Shown piece after piece: positions 18,412 to 27,283 of a stretch of DNA of 64,000 nt. A model generated the notes under the pieces. The model had not been told where the DNA came from. It was given only the letters and a program-made list of their open reading frames with translations, and made no database searches. The position numbers were made by a program, and so were the translations under genes. Within the stretch, counting starts at the first letter, position 1. Each line of letters starts with the position of its first letter. Location: positions 26,781-90,780 of the forward strand of contig NZ_FMYB01000018.1 in NCBI RefSeq assembly GCF_900104155.1. Reading direction: 5' to 3'. The DNA comes from Butyrivibrio sp. INlla16. Lineage in GTDB: Bacteria > Bacillota > Clostridia > Lachnospirales > Lachnospiraceae.

Positions 18412-19743
18412 ATGTTAAATAAACAGTATTTAAAAATAAATGTTATAGCTGCGATGTTTTCGGCTCTTGCGATTGCATTTGCTGTAAGCGGATGTGGTAC
18501 TCCCACAGCTAAAAATAATACCGGTGAGTCCGAATCAACATCAGAAAAAGTTGAAGTTTCTACTGACAACACAAATGAATCCAGCACAGAAAATACTACA
18601 GAAGAGTACGACAACCGCGTTCTGTATCAGAGCTACCTGAATAACACGCTTCGCGTAGAGGGTAGCTATTTCCTGGAAAAATATCAGGAAATGATAGATC
18701 TATATGGCGAGCTGCAGGCATATTATTACGATGTTGATGAGGACGGAGAAAAAGAACTTCTTATCAATGAACCTTCCTACGGCTTTGATATTTTTGATGT
18801 AAAGGACGGATCTGTTTATCTTCTTACCTGCGGAGACGGAACTTCGGCTTTTTGCTCTGTTTATGAAGGTAACGGACATACATATATCAGCCACAGCGAC
18901 TTTTCTCATATGGGAAGGCAGTACCAGGATCTGGCCAGATATGATGCTGAGGGCAGGATTGTCGAACAGATGAGCATCTATGCTGAGTACTTCGATGCTG
19001 AGGAAGACGTCTATAACGAAAACAGTGACTTCACCTACAATGGTAAGCCCATAACCATGCAGGAATACGAATCCTACATGGATACTTACAAATTTGTTGA
19101 CCCGGATGTAATGGAAAAAGCAGTTTTTGATATGCCTGCTCCTACTGCCAAAGCAAAAACTGACTACAATCTTTATGAAGAATACTACACCATCGTTGAT
19201 CAGGCTGACCCGCTTAAATGGGACGGCTTTCAGCTGATTGACCTTGACGAAGACGGCACCCCTGAACTATTCGCGACCTGCACAAATGAAAACAGACCAG
19301 ATCCCGGAATACAGCCCTACATGATAGTTGGCTATAATGATCAGGGCGTTGTTATGAATGACGACTTAGGTGACGGAGTCGCTTCAGCCGGAGGTTACAG
19401 AGGAACTCTCTACTATCTTCCCGGCACCGGCAAGCTGCTTGACAGCGCAATCCAGGCTCCTCTGGGCCTCCCTTCCGACACAATCTATGAGATGAAGGAC
19501 GGCTCAATCAACTATACTCAATATGGCGGCTTTGATGTGACAGAATACCCGGATGATGACGATTATAATAGCTGGGATCCCATGGAACACGGCGAATGGA
19601 ATTGGATGAATGAACCCGTTTCAGAAGATGAATATAAGCAAAAATTTTTAGAGGCCACGGAAAATACTTCCGGTATAGCCATGAGTGAAATTGACTACAT
19701 GGATAAGGAATCCATGCTAAAAAAATTGAAAGAACTGATGTAG
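18412..19743 (+). CDS. Lipoprotein with acidic repeat-like loops
   Basis: The signal peptide has a hydrophobic core (VIAAMFSALAIAFAVSGC) ending in a lipobox VSGC, so the protein should be lipid-anchored outside the membrane. A Ser/Thr/Glu-rich linker covers about residues 27-65. Two DxDxDG-like loops occur, DVDEDGEKELLI near residue 108 and DLDEDGTPELFA near 280, each followed by a hydrophobic strand as in VCBS/FG-GAP-like domains; calcium binding is possible. GGAGG lies just upstream of ATG. No enzymatic motif is recognised. It is convergent with the radical SAM gene, five bases away. Confidence 0.8.
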   Translation: MLNKQYLKINVIAAMFSALAIAFAVSGCGTPTAKNNTGESESTSEKVEVSTDNTNESSTENTTEEYDNRVLYQSYLNNTLRVEGSYFLEKYQEMIDLYGELQAYYYDVDEDGEKELLINEPSYGFDIFDVKDGSVYLLTCGDGTSAFCSVYEGNGHTYISHSDFSHMGRQYQDLARYDAEGRIVEQMSIYAEYFDAEEDVYNENSDFTYNGKPITMQEYESYMDTYKFVDPDVMEKAVFDMPAPTAKAKTDYNLYEEYYTIVDQADPLKWDGFQLIDLDEDGTPELFATCTNENRPDPGIQPYMIVGYNDQGVVMNDDLGDGVASAGGYRGTLYYLPGTGKLLDSAIQAPLGLPSDTIYEMKDGSINYTQYGGFDVTEYPDDDDYNSWDPMEHGEWNWMNEPVSEDEYKQKFLEATENTSGIAMSEIDYMDKESMLKKLKELM

Positions 19744-19748
19744 GGCAG

Positions 19749-20492
19749 TCAAATATCATGCCCTACATTGTGATCGTTACCTTCGTCCCATTCATCAAAA
19801 ATATCAATCCTGGGATTATCAAGTAACTCTTTATAAAAATCACTACTGTAAAAATCTGTTATGGCAGCCACATCCCGCAAGGGACCTCCGGGAACTGTAG
19901 TGTAAATGCTCAGGTTTATACGTTTAAAATGCGCAAGACCAATCTCTATGTCCTTCTTTAGCTGATCAATGGTCTGTCCCTGCATGCCATACATTAGGTT
20001 GATCCACTGATAATGAGCAGATAATTCTTCAGGGGTGACACCGGGTAATCCCTTATGCAAATAGTCCTCCCTGAGTTTTTCATCAAAGGTTTCCACTCCG
20101 CATCTGAAAAGAACATCGATGTTGTAAGCTTTAAAAAAGTCTACGAAAAACGGATTACTATCCCTGTAAATATAATGCCCCTCAAGGATGACGGTTTTTA
20201 TACCTTTTTCCGCGCAGGTTTCCCTTATGTAATTCATGGTGGTAAAAGGAAGCTCGGTATAAGAAGCAGAACAGGTTACGTCAAGGCATGAAGAGCAAAT
20301 ATCCTTGCCTCTTACCTGCTTAAGAACCTTCTTGTTTACAGCATCGCATGCCAGGACAGAAGATGATTTATCATCCTGATAATCGCAGAAGGCGCATTTC
20401 CCCCATGAACATCCAAGTGATACCAAAAGCACATTTTCCCTTGGCAGGGCGCTCTTATTATCAAACTGATATCTTACAAGATCATGTATCAT
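19749..20492 (-). CDS. Radical SAM enzyme, probable queuine lyase (QueL-like)
   Basis: The N-terminus has a cysteine cluster GCSWGKCAFCDYQ (C-x4-C-x2-C), a spacing variant of the radical SAM CxxxCxxC site, plus CSSCLDVTCS further on. FRCGVETFDEKLRE and GMQGQTIDQL fit the middle of a radical SAM barrel. The context is what makes it queuosine-related: its ATG overlaps the stop of the YhhQ transporter gene (ATGA), and that gene lies behind a preQ1-I-like riboswitch. In clostridia a small radical SAM enzyme, QueL, cleaves salvaged queuine to a preQ1-type base. I infer the same role here. An uncharacterised radical SAM step on another deazapurine is the alternative. Confidence 0.62.
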   Translation of the reverse strand: MIHDLVRYQFDNKSALPRENVLLVSLGCSWGKCAFCDYQDDKSSSVLACDAVNKKVLKQVRGKDICSSCLDVTCSASYTELPFTTMNYIRETCAEKGIKTVILEGHYIYRDSNPFFVDFFKAYNIDVLFRCGVETFDEKLREDYLHKGLPGVTPEELSAHYQWINLMYGMQGQTIDQLKKDIEIGLAHFKRINLSIYTTVPGGPLRDVAAITDFYSSDFYKELLDNPRIDIFDEWDEGNDHNVGHDI

Positions 20493-21226
20493 GCTGCAGC
20501 CTCGGTGACATCTTCCGCATCTTCTTTGATTTCTCCGTTTTCCTCTTCAATAAGAATTCCTGATTTTTTGCTGATTTTCGCAAGGTACAGGAAAGGTGTA
20601 TCGCAAAGAGCAATAAGCATCTCAATCAGTGAGCCTGCAACTGCTATCTCAAGACAGTAAAGAAGATCATATGTGCCGATAAATGCAAGAATGGAAAATG
20701 CAAAGTTTTCAGCGCAATTGCAAAGGATTGTGGAGATGTTATTTCTAAACCACATGTGTTTTCCGTTGGTTTTTTCCTTAATCTTCTGATATAAGATTAC
20801 ATCGAGCCAGTTTGACAGCACAAACATAAGACCGGATGCAGCTGTGATTCTTACTGACATAGCAAAAATAGTCTTCATACCGGGATCCACAGCGTCATAA
20901 GCATTGGGGATAAAGCTCTGGGTGAACTGCGCAAAAACGATGTATGCGATAAGTGAAGCGGCCGCAATTTTTACGGCATTTTTGCTGGCTTTTACGCTGT
21001 ATTTTTCATTGAGGATATCTGTAGCCAAATAGGTTGAAGCAAACATTACATTGCCGAGCGCAGTGGATATACCTGCAATATCGACCTGCTTTGAAACCTG
21101 TATGTTGGCAAATACTACTGCAAGAGCCATCCAGGTATAAAGTCCCCTCTTGCCAAAAAGCCTGTCCATAATTACAACGCCGGAAAAACAAACGACCAAC
21201 TCAAAAATTCCAAGAAATAAATTCAT
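20489..21226 (-). CDS. yhhQ: YhhQ/VUT family queuosine precursor transporter
   Basis: An integral membrane protein with about six helices. The family (DUF165) includes YhhQ, which takes up preQ0/preQ1, and relatives that import queuine. Diagnostic stretches are YTWMALAVVFANIQVSKQV, MFASTYLATDILNEKY, the charged loop YQKIKEKTNGKHMWFRNN and SIEMLIAL-like sequence late in the protein. It is 245 aa, with an acidic cytoplasmic tail (EEENGEIKEDAEDVTEAAA) not usual in the E. coli protein. It is the first gene of an operon with the radical SAM gene and is controlled by a leader carrying an aptamer and an intrinsic terminator. Confidence 0.88.
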   Translation of the reverse strand: MNLFLGIFELVVCFSGVVIMDRLFGKRGLYTWMALAVVFANIQVSKQVDIAGISTALGNVMFASTYLATDILNEKYSVKASKNAVKIAAASLIAYIVFAQFTQSFIPNAYDAVDPGMKTIFAMSVRITAASGLMFVLSNWLDVILYQKIKEKTNGKHMWFRNNISTILCNCAENFAFSILAFIGTYDLLYCLEIAVAGSLIEMLIALCDTPFLYLAKISKKSGILIEEENGEIKEDAEDVTEAAA

Positions 21227-21281
21227 TATCTGTAACCTCTCTTTATATAAGCTCAGAGCAGGTCAGAAACAACGAATCATC

Positions 21282-21311
21282 AAAAAAGCTCTGCGCATTA
21301 GCACGCAGAGC
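21282..21311 (-). terminator. Attenuator terminator in the yhhQ leader
   Basis: GCTCTGCG and CGCAGAGC form a perfect 8-bp stem followed on the minus strand by six T. It lies between the riboswitch aptamer and the yhhQ start and probably is its expression platform. Confidence 0.8.
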
Positions 21312-21339
21312 AATCAGAATACATAGATATTTCCAATCA

Positions 21340-21384
21340 GCCCTGGTTTTGTTTAACGACAGGATGGTGCAAACGAACTGTCGG
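21340..21384 (-). ncRNA. preQ1-I-like riboswitch aptamer
   Basis: Read on the minus strand, a P1 stem CGACAG/CTGTCG encloses a loop that begins TTC and contains CACC, as in preQ1 class I aptamers. An A-rich tail (TTAAACAAAACC) follows, whose AAAC can pair with GTTT of the loop to close the pseudoknot. A terminator hairpin comes about 30 bases later, then a gene for a queuosine precursor transporter. Structure and context agree; the loop is slightly longer than in the best known members. Confidence 0.72.
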
Positions 21385-21447
21385 TGTTGAAAAGACCTTG
21401 GCTATCTTACACTGTTTGAAATATCATGTCAATAAAAATTTGTCATC

Positions 21448-22386
21448 TTACTCTTTTCTATTAACTATCACAATTCCTGCCGCTACAAGTACCAGAGCTA
21501 CTATTCCCCTGACAGAGAACGCCTCATTTTTCTCGCCAAGAAGTATCGCAGAAAGAACAACACCCATTACAGGGTTCATGAATCCAAGGATAGAAACTCT
21601 GCTAACAGGATTATGCTTTAGAAGAATCCCCCATAAGGTATAAGCGCCGGCGGAAATAAATCCCATATATATAAGATTAAGCACGCATGCTGCGCTTCCG
21701 AATATGAGGTGCCCGCCCATGAAAAATCCGATTGTAAACAGAATTACTCCGCCAAGCATGAACTGATATCCGCTAAGAACAACCGGGCTTTCTTCCTTTG
21801 AATAAATCTTGATGAAACACGATGAAAGCGCATAGAAAAACGCTGCTGTAAGCATCGCACCTTCGCCTTGAAGTGTAACCGCTTCGCTTCCAAAGGCATT
21901 TATGCCGCCAAATATCAGCAGTATTCCGCAAAATCCTATCACACACCCAATAAATTTCCTCAGTGTAAATTTCTCAAAATGAAACAGATAGACCGCTACA
22001 AGAATCGCAAAGAAATTGCCTGACGCATTTATTATCGATCCGCGCACGCCGGTGATATGAGCCAGTGACATAAAAAAGAAGAAATACTGTCCCACGGTCT
22101 GGACCATGGAAAGCACTACAATATACTTTGTCGAACCCTTTCCGGGAACAAGTACTTTCCGGTTGATTATAGACCCGAATGCTATCGTCATAATTCCTGC
22201 CAGAAAAAACCTTGCTCCAGCAAGCATAAGCCTTGATGCAGTATCATCAGGGCCTATCCTGAACAGTTCATATGCTATTTTAATTGCCGGCAAAGCGCTT
22301 CCCCATAACACGCAGCAAAAAAGGGCTGTTAACAAAGTTACGGGGAACCATGCCCATATGGATTTTTTATTATTCATAGCACTCAT
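21448..22386 (-). CDS. EamA/DMT family transporter
   Basis: A ten-helix drug/metabolite transporter, usually an exporter of amino acids or other metabolites. Two EamA repeats are visible: FCCVLWGSALPAIKIAYELF begins the first, and TLWGILLKHNPVSRVSILGF followed by PVMGVVLSAILLGE ends the second. The start may be MSAMNN (22386) or MNNKK (22377). It begins two bases after the helicase stop, so the two are probably co-transcribed. The substrate is unknown. Confidence 0.85.
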   Translation of the reverse strand: MSAMNNKKSIWAWFPVTLLTALFCCVLWGSALPAIKIAYELFRIGPDDTASRLMLAGARFFLAGIMTIAFGSIINRKVLVPGKGSTKYIVVLSMVQTVGQYFFFFMSLAHITGVRGSIINASGNFFAILVAVYLFHFEKFTLRKFIGCVIGFCGILLIFGGINAFGSEAVTLQGEGAMLTAAFFYALSSCFIKIYSKEESPVVLSGYQFMLGGVILFTIGFFMGGHLIFGSAACVLNLIYMGFISAGAYTLWGILLKHNPVSRVSILGFMNPVMGVVLSAILLGEKNEAFSVRGIVALVLVAAGIVIVNRKE

Positions 22387-22388
22387 TA

Positions 22389-24500
22389 TTAATGTCTTCT
22401 AAGTAATTGTCTTTTTCGATAACATTCCTGACACATGTTGAACTTGAAGGACCACTTTAGCTTCTTACCGCAGTATATGCAGGTTCTGAGGCTTAGATTC
22501 TGCTTATCCAGAATTGTGAAAATCTTTTCGGATATCTTTCTTTTTCCGGATAATATTACCGAGAGCGCTTCCTCTTCTCCGAATATTCTCGTGAAAGAAT
22601 ATAAAAAGTCGTAGATAGCACTGCTTATCTCAAGTACCTGAAGGGCCTCCTTATCATCTTCGTCAACATTATCAGCCCTGTACGCCTTAATCGTTTTCCT
22701 AAGGTCAGGCATCTTGCCTTCTGAAAGCTCCTTGTAATATTCAAGATATACGGGAAAAGTATCCTTGTTGTCGGGGCTTGCCGGAATTCTTATAAACTTT
22801 CTTATCAGTTCACGATCATCGGCGATTTGTTCAAGCGCCTTTGCGATTTTTATTTTCTCGGAGATGTCTCCCTTATCATAAAAATCGTTAGCCGGTATCT
22901 GATTCCACAGTTCAAGAATTGTGGATACCTTACCGTCTTTTAATAAAAACTCCTCAGGGATGCTGACCATAGCCCTGTCTATCGGAACAGTCTTTTTGAA
23001 CAACAACTTCTTTATAATTTCATAATCATAATATGAGGTCACATATCCTGTGTCATAAATCCCATATCTTCCGGCTCTTCCGGCAATCTGCTTTACCTCT
23101 GAGGAGTTGAGCGGTCTCTCATCTTTTCCGTCATATTTCACTGTCTGGAGAAAAACAACGCGCCTTATAGGCAAATTCATGCCCATTCCTATCGCATCCG
23201 TAGCAACTACAACACCTGTCTCACCGCTCGCGAATTTCTCCGCTTCCCTGTGGCGGACATCATAAGGAAGTGCCCCATATATAATACTGCATTTAATATC
23301 ATTATCCTGAAGCTCTGCCGCTACGCTGTGTACATCTCTTCTTGAAAAAACAATCAGCGCATCACCATTTTGTACATCCTCGGGAAAGCTGAAATCCACA
23401 GCATTTTCATCCATAACAAGCGGTGTCATTCTCTCATGATAAGTTATCTCATAGGTATCACCGCAGGATTCTATCATCTGTATCAGAGTATCCTCAGCAT
23501 CAGGAGATGCGCAAAGATGAATAAGTTTAGACCTCACTCCGAGAATAGCTGTAGTCCATGAGCCACCTCGCTGCTCATCGGCAACCATCTGGGCTTCATC
23601 TATTACAGCCATATCCCATTCTTCCTTGATATCAAGCATCTCAATGGTTGACGCCTGATGGTATGATCCCGGCATCAATATGCGCTCTTCACCGGTAATC
23701 ATTGAACAGGGAACACCGTCTTTATTCATCCTCTCATACTGCTCGTAGGCGAGTAATCTGAGTGGTGCAAGGTAAATTCCGCTCCCGGCCTTCTTTAACT
23801 CTTCCATCGCCTGATGAGTTTTTCCTGAATTTGTCGGTCCGATATGGATTATGAACTTTCTCTTCATCTGCCTTGCAAGCGGAAAGAGCGTTGTAAGGTC
23901 ATCAGGTGTTGAGGTCTGGATATTTTCATAGAGAAGTTTCTGCGCCTGTATGGCCTGCATGAGCTTTTTAGTCAGATATTTATATCTGGGATTTTTCCCA
24001 AGATCTGTAAGCACATCCTCTTCCGTCAGATTATCCTGAAGATATGTAACTAAGTCCCATATTTTCCTGGTCTTTCTCAGATACTTAATTATGAGCCTTG
24101 AAGCTGCTTTTTCTCTTGTCTTAGAGACAAAGGTGACTATGGCTGGATCTTGTGCTTCAAGTAAATGCTCGTAAATTGCATGCGGAATTCCCGGGAAAAA
24201 TTCAGTAAGAAGCGAAGGATGCATTTTCCCCGAAAGCTGTTTACAGAACTTTTCAATATTACCTCTATAGAGCTCCTGCTTTTGTACTTTTCCATATGCC
24301 GTCTTTCCGTCAACATGGAATCTCTCCGTTCGAAGGGCACTTCTGCAAAATAAAAGAACATCCCGTCCTATTTCAGCTATATGCTTATCCCAATAGGCAT
24401 CAAACTCCTGCCTTGGGAACGCTGCATCTGCATTTCTGATCTCATTTTTAAATTTTGCTTTTTTCCTGGCAAACCTGTTCTGATACTTCTTAGAAGCCAT
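22389..24500 (-). CDS. Suv3-like superfamily II RNA helicase
   Basis: An ATP-dependent helicase resembling the mitochondrial degradosome helicase SUV3 rather than ordinary bacterial DEAD-box proteins. Motif I is HIGPTNSGKTHQAMEEL, motif II VIDEAQMVADEQRGG, and motif VI QIAGRAGRYG. LIVFSRRDVHSVA marks the second RecA domain. The C-terminal part matches the helical region after the core and ends in a zinc-ribbon-like CIYCGKKLKWSFKF-MCQECY (two CxxC pairs). The N-terminal 200 residues are basic and helical, perhaps RNA-binding. It is 703 aa and cytoplasmic. A role in RNA turnover is inferred from the eukaryotic relative. Confidence 0.85.
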   Translation of the reverse strand: MASKKYQNRFARKKAKFKNEIRNADAAFPRQEFDAYWDKHIAEIGRDVLLFCRSALRTERFHVDGKTAYGKVQKQELYRGNIEKFCKQLSGKMHPSLLTEFFPGIPHAIYEHLLEAQDPAIVTFVSKTREKAASRLIIKYLRKTRKIWDLVTYLQDNLTEEDVLTDLGKNPRYKYLTKKLMQAIQAQKLLYENIQTSTPDDLTTLFPLARQMKRKFIIHIGPTNSGKTHQAMEELKKAGSGIYLAPLRLLAYEQYERMNKDGVPCSMITGEERILMPGSYHQASTIEMLDIKEEWDMAVIDEAQMVADEQRGGSWTTAILGVRSKLIHLCASPDAEDTLIQMIESCGDTYEITYHERMTPLVMDENAVDFSFPEDVQNGDALIVFSRRDVHSVAAELQDNDIKCSIIYGALPYDVRHREAEKFASGETGVVVATDAIGMGMNLPIRRVVFLQTVKYDGKDERPLNSSEVKQIAGRAGRYGIYDTGYVTSYYDYEIIKKLLFKKTVPIDRAMVSIPEEFLLKDGKVSTILELWNQIPANDFYDKGDISEKIKIAKALEQIADDRELIRKFIRIPASPDNKDTFPVYLEYYKELSEGKMPDLRKTIKAYRADNVDEDDKEALQVLEISSAIYDFLYSFTRIFGEEEALSVILSGKRKISEKIFTILDKQNLSLRTCIYCGKKLKWSFKFNMCQECYRKRQLLRRH

Positions 24501-24631
24501 TCAATACTCCTATGTATATGTCATATTAGTTTATATGCATGATACCATATATGGATTTTCTATTGCTGTTTTTGAAAATAATTTTCACAAAACATCTTAT
24601 AAAAAAAATAAAAAAACATTAAAAAACAGGC

Positions 24632-24659
24632 TAAAGTTTTTCGGGGTGCCCATCGATAT
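24632..24659 (+). promoter_or_regulatory. Sigma-28 (flagellar type) promoter candidate
   Basis: TAAAG (24632) and ATCGATAT (24652-24659) are 16 bases apart, close to the TAAA-N15/16-GCCGATAA consensus of flagellar and chemotaxis promoters. Transcription would begin near 24667 and leads into the small gene at 24745. Confidence 0.55.
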
Positions 24660-24744
24660 ATCTTCTGTAAGCGAAAAAGAACATTCAAATGGCCAAGATG
24701 AATGAAAGAAAAACAGAGAATTTTTTAATGGAGGTTTCTCACCA

Positions 24745-24909
24745 ATGTATATGTATGAACTCTTTCTTTCAACAAATGTAGAAGGCAAAAGCATCCACTT
24801 TATCCAGACAAACCACAAGGCAGATAACCTTGATATCTGGCTCAAGAAGCTGGTTAAAGACAACACAATCACCGAAGATGTAGCTAACGCGGTAACCTTT
24901 GTATGGTGA
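24745..24909 (+). CDS. Small 54-aa protein of unknown function
   Basis: An ATG preceded by TGGAGG with a 10-base gap opens a frame of 54 codons to TGA at 24907. The protein begins MYMYELFLSTNVEGKS and ends AVTFVW. It has a predicted beta-hairpin-like start, then a helix rich in Lys/Leu (IWLKKLVKD). No signal peptide or membrane segment is seen. I recognise no family. Support for a real gene comes from the ribosome binding site, a sigma-28-like promoter 85 bases upstream and a strong terminator right after the stop. If the promoter is real, expression should follow motility genes. Confidence 0.6.
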   Translation: MYMYELFLSTNVEGKSIHFIQTNHKADNLDIWLKKLVKDNTITEDVANAVTFVW

Positions 24910-24923
24910 AGCTGAATATAATG

Positions 24924-24969
24924 AAAAGCCGGCAGGCAGCTTGATTATCAAGTACGCCTACCGGCTTTA
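24924..24969. terminator. Bidirectional terminator between the small gene and the LRR gene
   Basis: AAAGCCGG-AGGC and GCCT-CCGGCTTT form the outer stem, and CTTGAT/ATCAAG the inner stem, with T- and A-rich flanks on both strands. Confidence 0.8.
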
Positions 24970-24991
24970 TTTATTTCTTCAATTCAGAAAA

Positions 24992-26224
24992 TCAGCTTAC
25001 CTTCCAGGTCTTAACATATCCAATGCTCTTGTTTTTGAAGACTTTAATTGTCTTTACCTTAAATTTCTTTGCATCACCCTTGCTCATCTTCACCTTAACC
25101 TTAGCCTTCTTATTGATTTTGAAAAATGCCTTTTTCCCAACCTTGGACTTCTTGGTGAGATAAGTTGACTTAACTTTAATGTTCTTTAATCCTGAGCAGT
25201 TGTAATAAGCCTTGGCACCGATCTTCTTAACCTTCTTACCGATTGTAAGTGATTTAAGCTTGGCACAATCTGAAAATGCCGAAGCACCGATTTCTTCAAC
25301 ATTATCGGTAAGATCTGCAGTGGTAAGCGCTGCGCAGCCTGCAAAAGCATTAGCTCCGATTTTCTTTACTCCGCTTCCAATCTTGACTGACTCAAGATTT
25401 TTGCAGTCCTTACAAGCACCGGCTCCGATTTCTTCTACGCTGTCACTGATAACAATTCCGGTGATATTATCTTTTCCACCAAAGTTAGCAAATGCACCTT
25501 CACCTATACCGGTTACTTTATATTCTTTTTTGTCAGCAAGAGTAACGGTAGCCTTAACCGTCTCTGTTCCGCTGGCATTTTCAGCAGGCTTCTCGTAGGT
25601 TACTGAACGATTATCTTCATCTGTAGAAACTACTTTGTAGGTAGGGGATTCTTTGGGTGTCTTATCAGGTTCCTGGACTTCATCGCCGACTTTTATTCCA
25701 TCGTCAACTTTTTCTTCAGTAGGTTCGGTAGCAACAATTTTTCCACCTTCTATTTTGCCACCTTTTATTATTATTTTATTTTGTTGCTGGGCATCACCTA
25801 ATGATATTTCCGTACCTGCTATACGGAATGATCCAATTGTCAAATTAGAGCCTGCTGTTAATTCTATTGTTAGCGGCACGTCTGTTATTCCTAAATAATC
25901 TGTAGAATTATCTCCTATGACCTTTATTGTTTGTCCTGATACGGAAAATCCAAAATCACTAAACTGAGCATTTTTAATTGTTAATGTACTTGTACTTAAA
26001 TCATACTCAATATGTTCAGCTCTTGTTCCTTCTTTTAGCTGTCCACTCCCAATATCAGCTGTTGCACCATTCACATTGCCTGTATTATCAATCATAAAAG
26101 CCTCGCCTACAGCCAATACCCTCATCGGCATAGCAACCATGCACATGCAGAGGGCCACAGCCAATGCCATTACACTACTTACTATTCGTTTTATAGCTTT
26201 TTTGTTACTTGTTGCTTCTTTCAT
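24992..26224 (-). CDS. Secreted BspA-type leucine-rich repeat protein
   Basis: A secreted or surface protein of 410 aa. The signal peptide has a basic start and the core SSVMALAVALCMCMVAM. Residues 40-150 form a beta-rich region with carbohydrate-dockerin-like character. A linker rich in Glu/Lys/Pro follows (about 155-205). From about 240 there are four LRR_5 repeats of about 23 residues with the pattern VEEIGAGACKDCKNLESVKIG. The end is very basic (KINKKAKVKVKMSKGDAKK) and could hold the protein to wall polymers. Such proteins bind host or polymer surfaces. The same LRR_5 plus basic-tail theme recurs in the transglutaminase-like protein at 39208. Confidence 0.85.
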   Translation of the reverse strand: MKEATSNKKAIKRIVSSVMALAVALCMCMVAMPMRVLAVGEAFMIDNTGNVNGATADIGSGQLKEGTRAEHIEYDLSTSTLTIKNAQFSDFGFSVSGQTIKVIGDNSTDYLGITDVPLTIELTAGSNLTIGSFRIAGTEISLGDAQQQNKIIIKGGKIEGGKIVATEPTEEKVDDGIKVGDEVQEPDKTPKESPTYKVVSTDEDNRSVTYEKPAENASGTETVKATVTLADKKEYKVTGIGEGAFANFGGKDNITGIVISDSVEEIGAGACKDCKNLESVKIGSGVKKIGANAFAGCAALTTADLTDNVEEIGASAFSDCAKLKSLTIGKKVKKIGAKAYYNCSGLKNIKVKSTYLTKKSKVGKKAFFKINKKAKVKVKMSKGDAKKFKVKTIKVFKNKSIGYVKTWKVS

Positions 26225-26323
26225 CTTCCATCAACTCCTTTTCTGTGAAAAACATTCCTTCTGCATTAGACGCTAATCGTAACTTAGCAGCCAAAATCAC
26301 GACACTTTCACATATTTAATTGT

Positions 26324-26358
26324 AAAAAAATGGGAATATACAAACAATGCATATTCCC
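26324..26358 (-). terminator. Terminator after the small acidic protein gene
   Basis: GGGAATAT/ATATTCCC on the minus strand is followed by ATTTTTTT (plus-strand A-run 26324-26330). Confidence 0.75.
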
Positions 26359-26388
26359 TAAAGTATTTATTAACTTTTGGTTATTATA

Positions 26389-26643
26389 TTATCCTTCAAC
26401 AATAAGGTATCTGCCATCACCGATGTCAAACACTTCTGACGCTTCCATAACATCCCCATCACCGGGATCAAGGCCTGCTTCTTCAAAGTATTCTTCTACT
26501 TCCTCAGGTGAATCCACGACTACAGCCATGCAATCTTCAAGAAAGGCCTCTGCTTCTTCCGGAGACTCAGCCACATTTTCAGAAAAAAGCTGTCCCTGAT
26601 TTTCCAAAAAACAATTTAAAACCGCATCATCATATTCGTGCAT
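26389..26643 (-). CDS. Small acidic protein, conserved-looking, unknown function
   Basis: 84 aa with an extreme excess of Glu and Asp (SPEEAEAFLEDC, SPEEVEEYFEEAGLDPGDGD) and only one or two basic residues. Predicted mostly helical with a short beta end (GRYLIVEG). No signal peptide. I recall similar short acidic proteins in clostridial genomes, but I cannot assign a function. It lies 50 bases downstream of maf and upstream of a terminator, so it is probably the last gene of a ppx-ppk-maf transcript. The ribosome binding site is weak. Confidence 0.65.
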   Translation of the reverse strand: MHEYDDAVLNCFLENQGQLFSENVAESPEEAEAFLEDCMAVVVDSPEEVEEYFEEAGLDPGDGDVMEASEVFDIGDGRYLIVEG

Positions 26644-26693
26644 ACATAGCTCGCTTTCCCACAGGTGATAATAAGTACCCGTGCTTAAAGTGG

Positions 26694-27278
26694 TTATATA
26701 ATGTTTCTTGCTTTTAATTCCTGATAAAGCCTTGAGAGCGGAAGTCCCACCACGTTGTTATAATCACCCTCGATGCCTTCCACGAACTTTCCGAAAAGTC
26801 CCTGGATTCCGTAAGCTCCGGCCTTGTCGTAGGGCTCATCCGTATCAAGATAGGCTTCTATTTCATCCTCTGACATTGGGAACACTTTTACTTTTGTACA
26901 TTCATAAAAAGTGAATTCCTTTTCATCGGAATTATCTCCGTATACAACGCTTACTCCGGTGTACACCTCATGCGTTGTTCCGGCGATGTCCGAGATCATC
27001 TGCCCGGCATCCTTCCTATCCTTTGGCTTACCAAGTATTTTCTCTTTATATGATACAACGGTATCTGAACCAATTACAACGACAGTGTCTTTATTATCTC
27101 TTAAAACTTTATGAAAAATCTCTTTAGCTTTTTGCTTCGAAAGAGAAGTAACAACTTCCGAAGGTACTTCGCTCGTTATGATTTCTTCACCCGTCGCGGG
27201 TATTATTTCAAAATTTATCCCCAGGGAGCCCAGAAGTTCTTTTCTTCTGGGGGACCCTGATGCAAGTATATATTTCAT
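26694..27278 (-). CDS. maf: Maf-like nucleotide pyrophosphatase
   Basis: It hydrolyses non-canonical or canonical nucleoside triphosphates (dTTP/UTP-type activity in characterised members) to monophosphates and PPi. The signature LASGSPRRKELL is at the N-terminus. VVIGSDTVVSYKEKILGKP holds the catalytic Asp, and EAYLDTDEPYDKAGAYGIQG the substrate-specificity region (Maf-I/YhdE type). 194 aa, complete and cytoplasmic. The start codon follows directly on repeat copy B, whose GATGAGGG edge lies about four bases before the ATG and is the only Shine-Dalgarno-like sequence there. Confidence 0.95.
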   Translation of the reverse strand: MKYILASGSPRRKELLGSLGINFEIIPATGEEIITSEVPSEVVTSLSKQKAKEIFHKVLRDNKDTVVVIGSDTVVSYKEKILGKPKDRKDAGQMISDIAGTTHEVYTGVSVVYGDNSDEKEFTFYECTKVKVFPMSEDEIEAYLDTDEPYDKAGAYGIQGLFGKFVEGIEGDYNNVVGLPLSRLYQELKARNII

Positions 27279-27283
27279 TTAAC

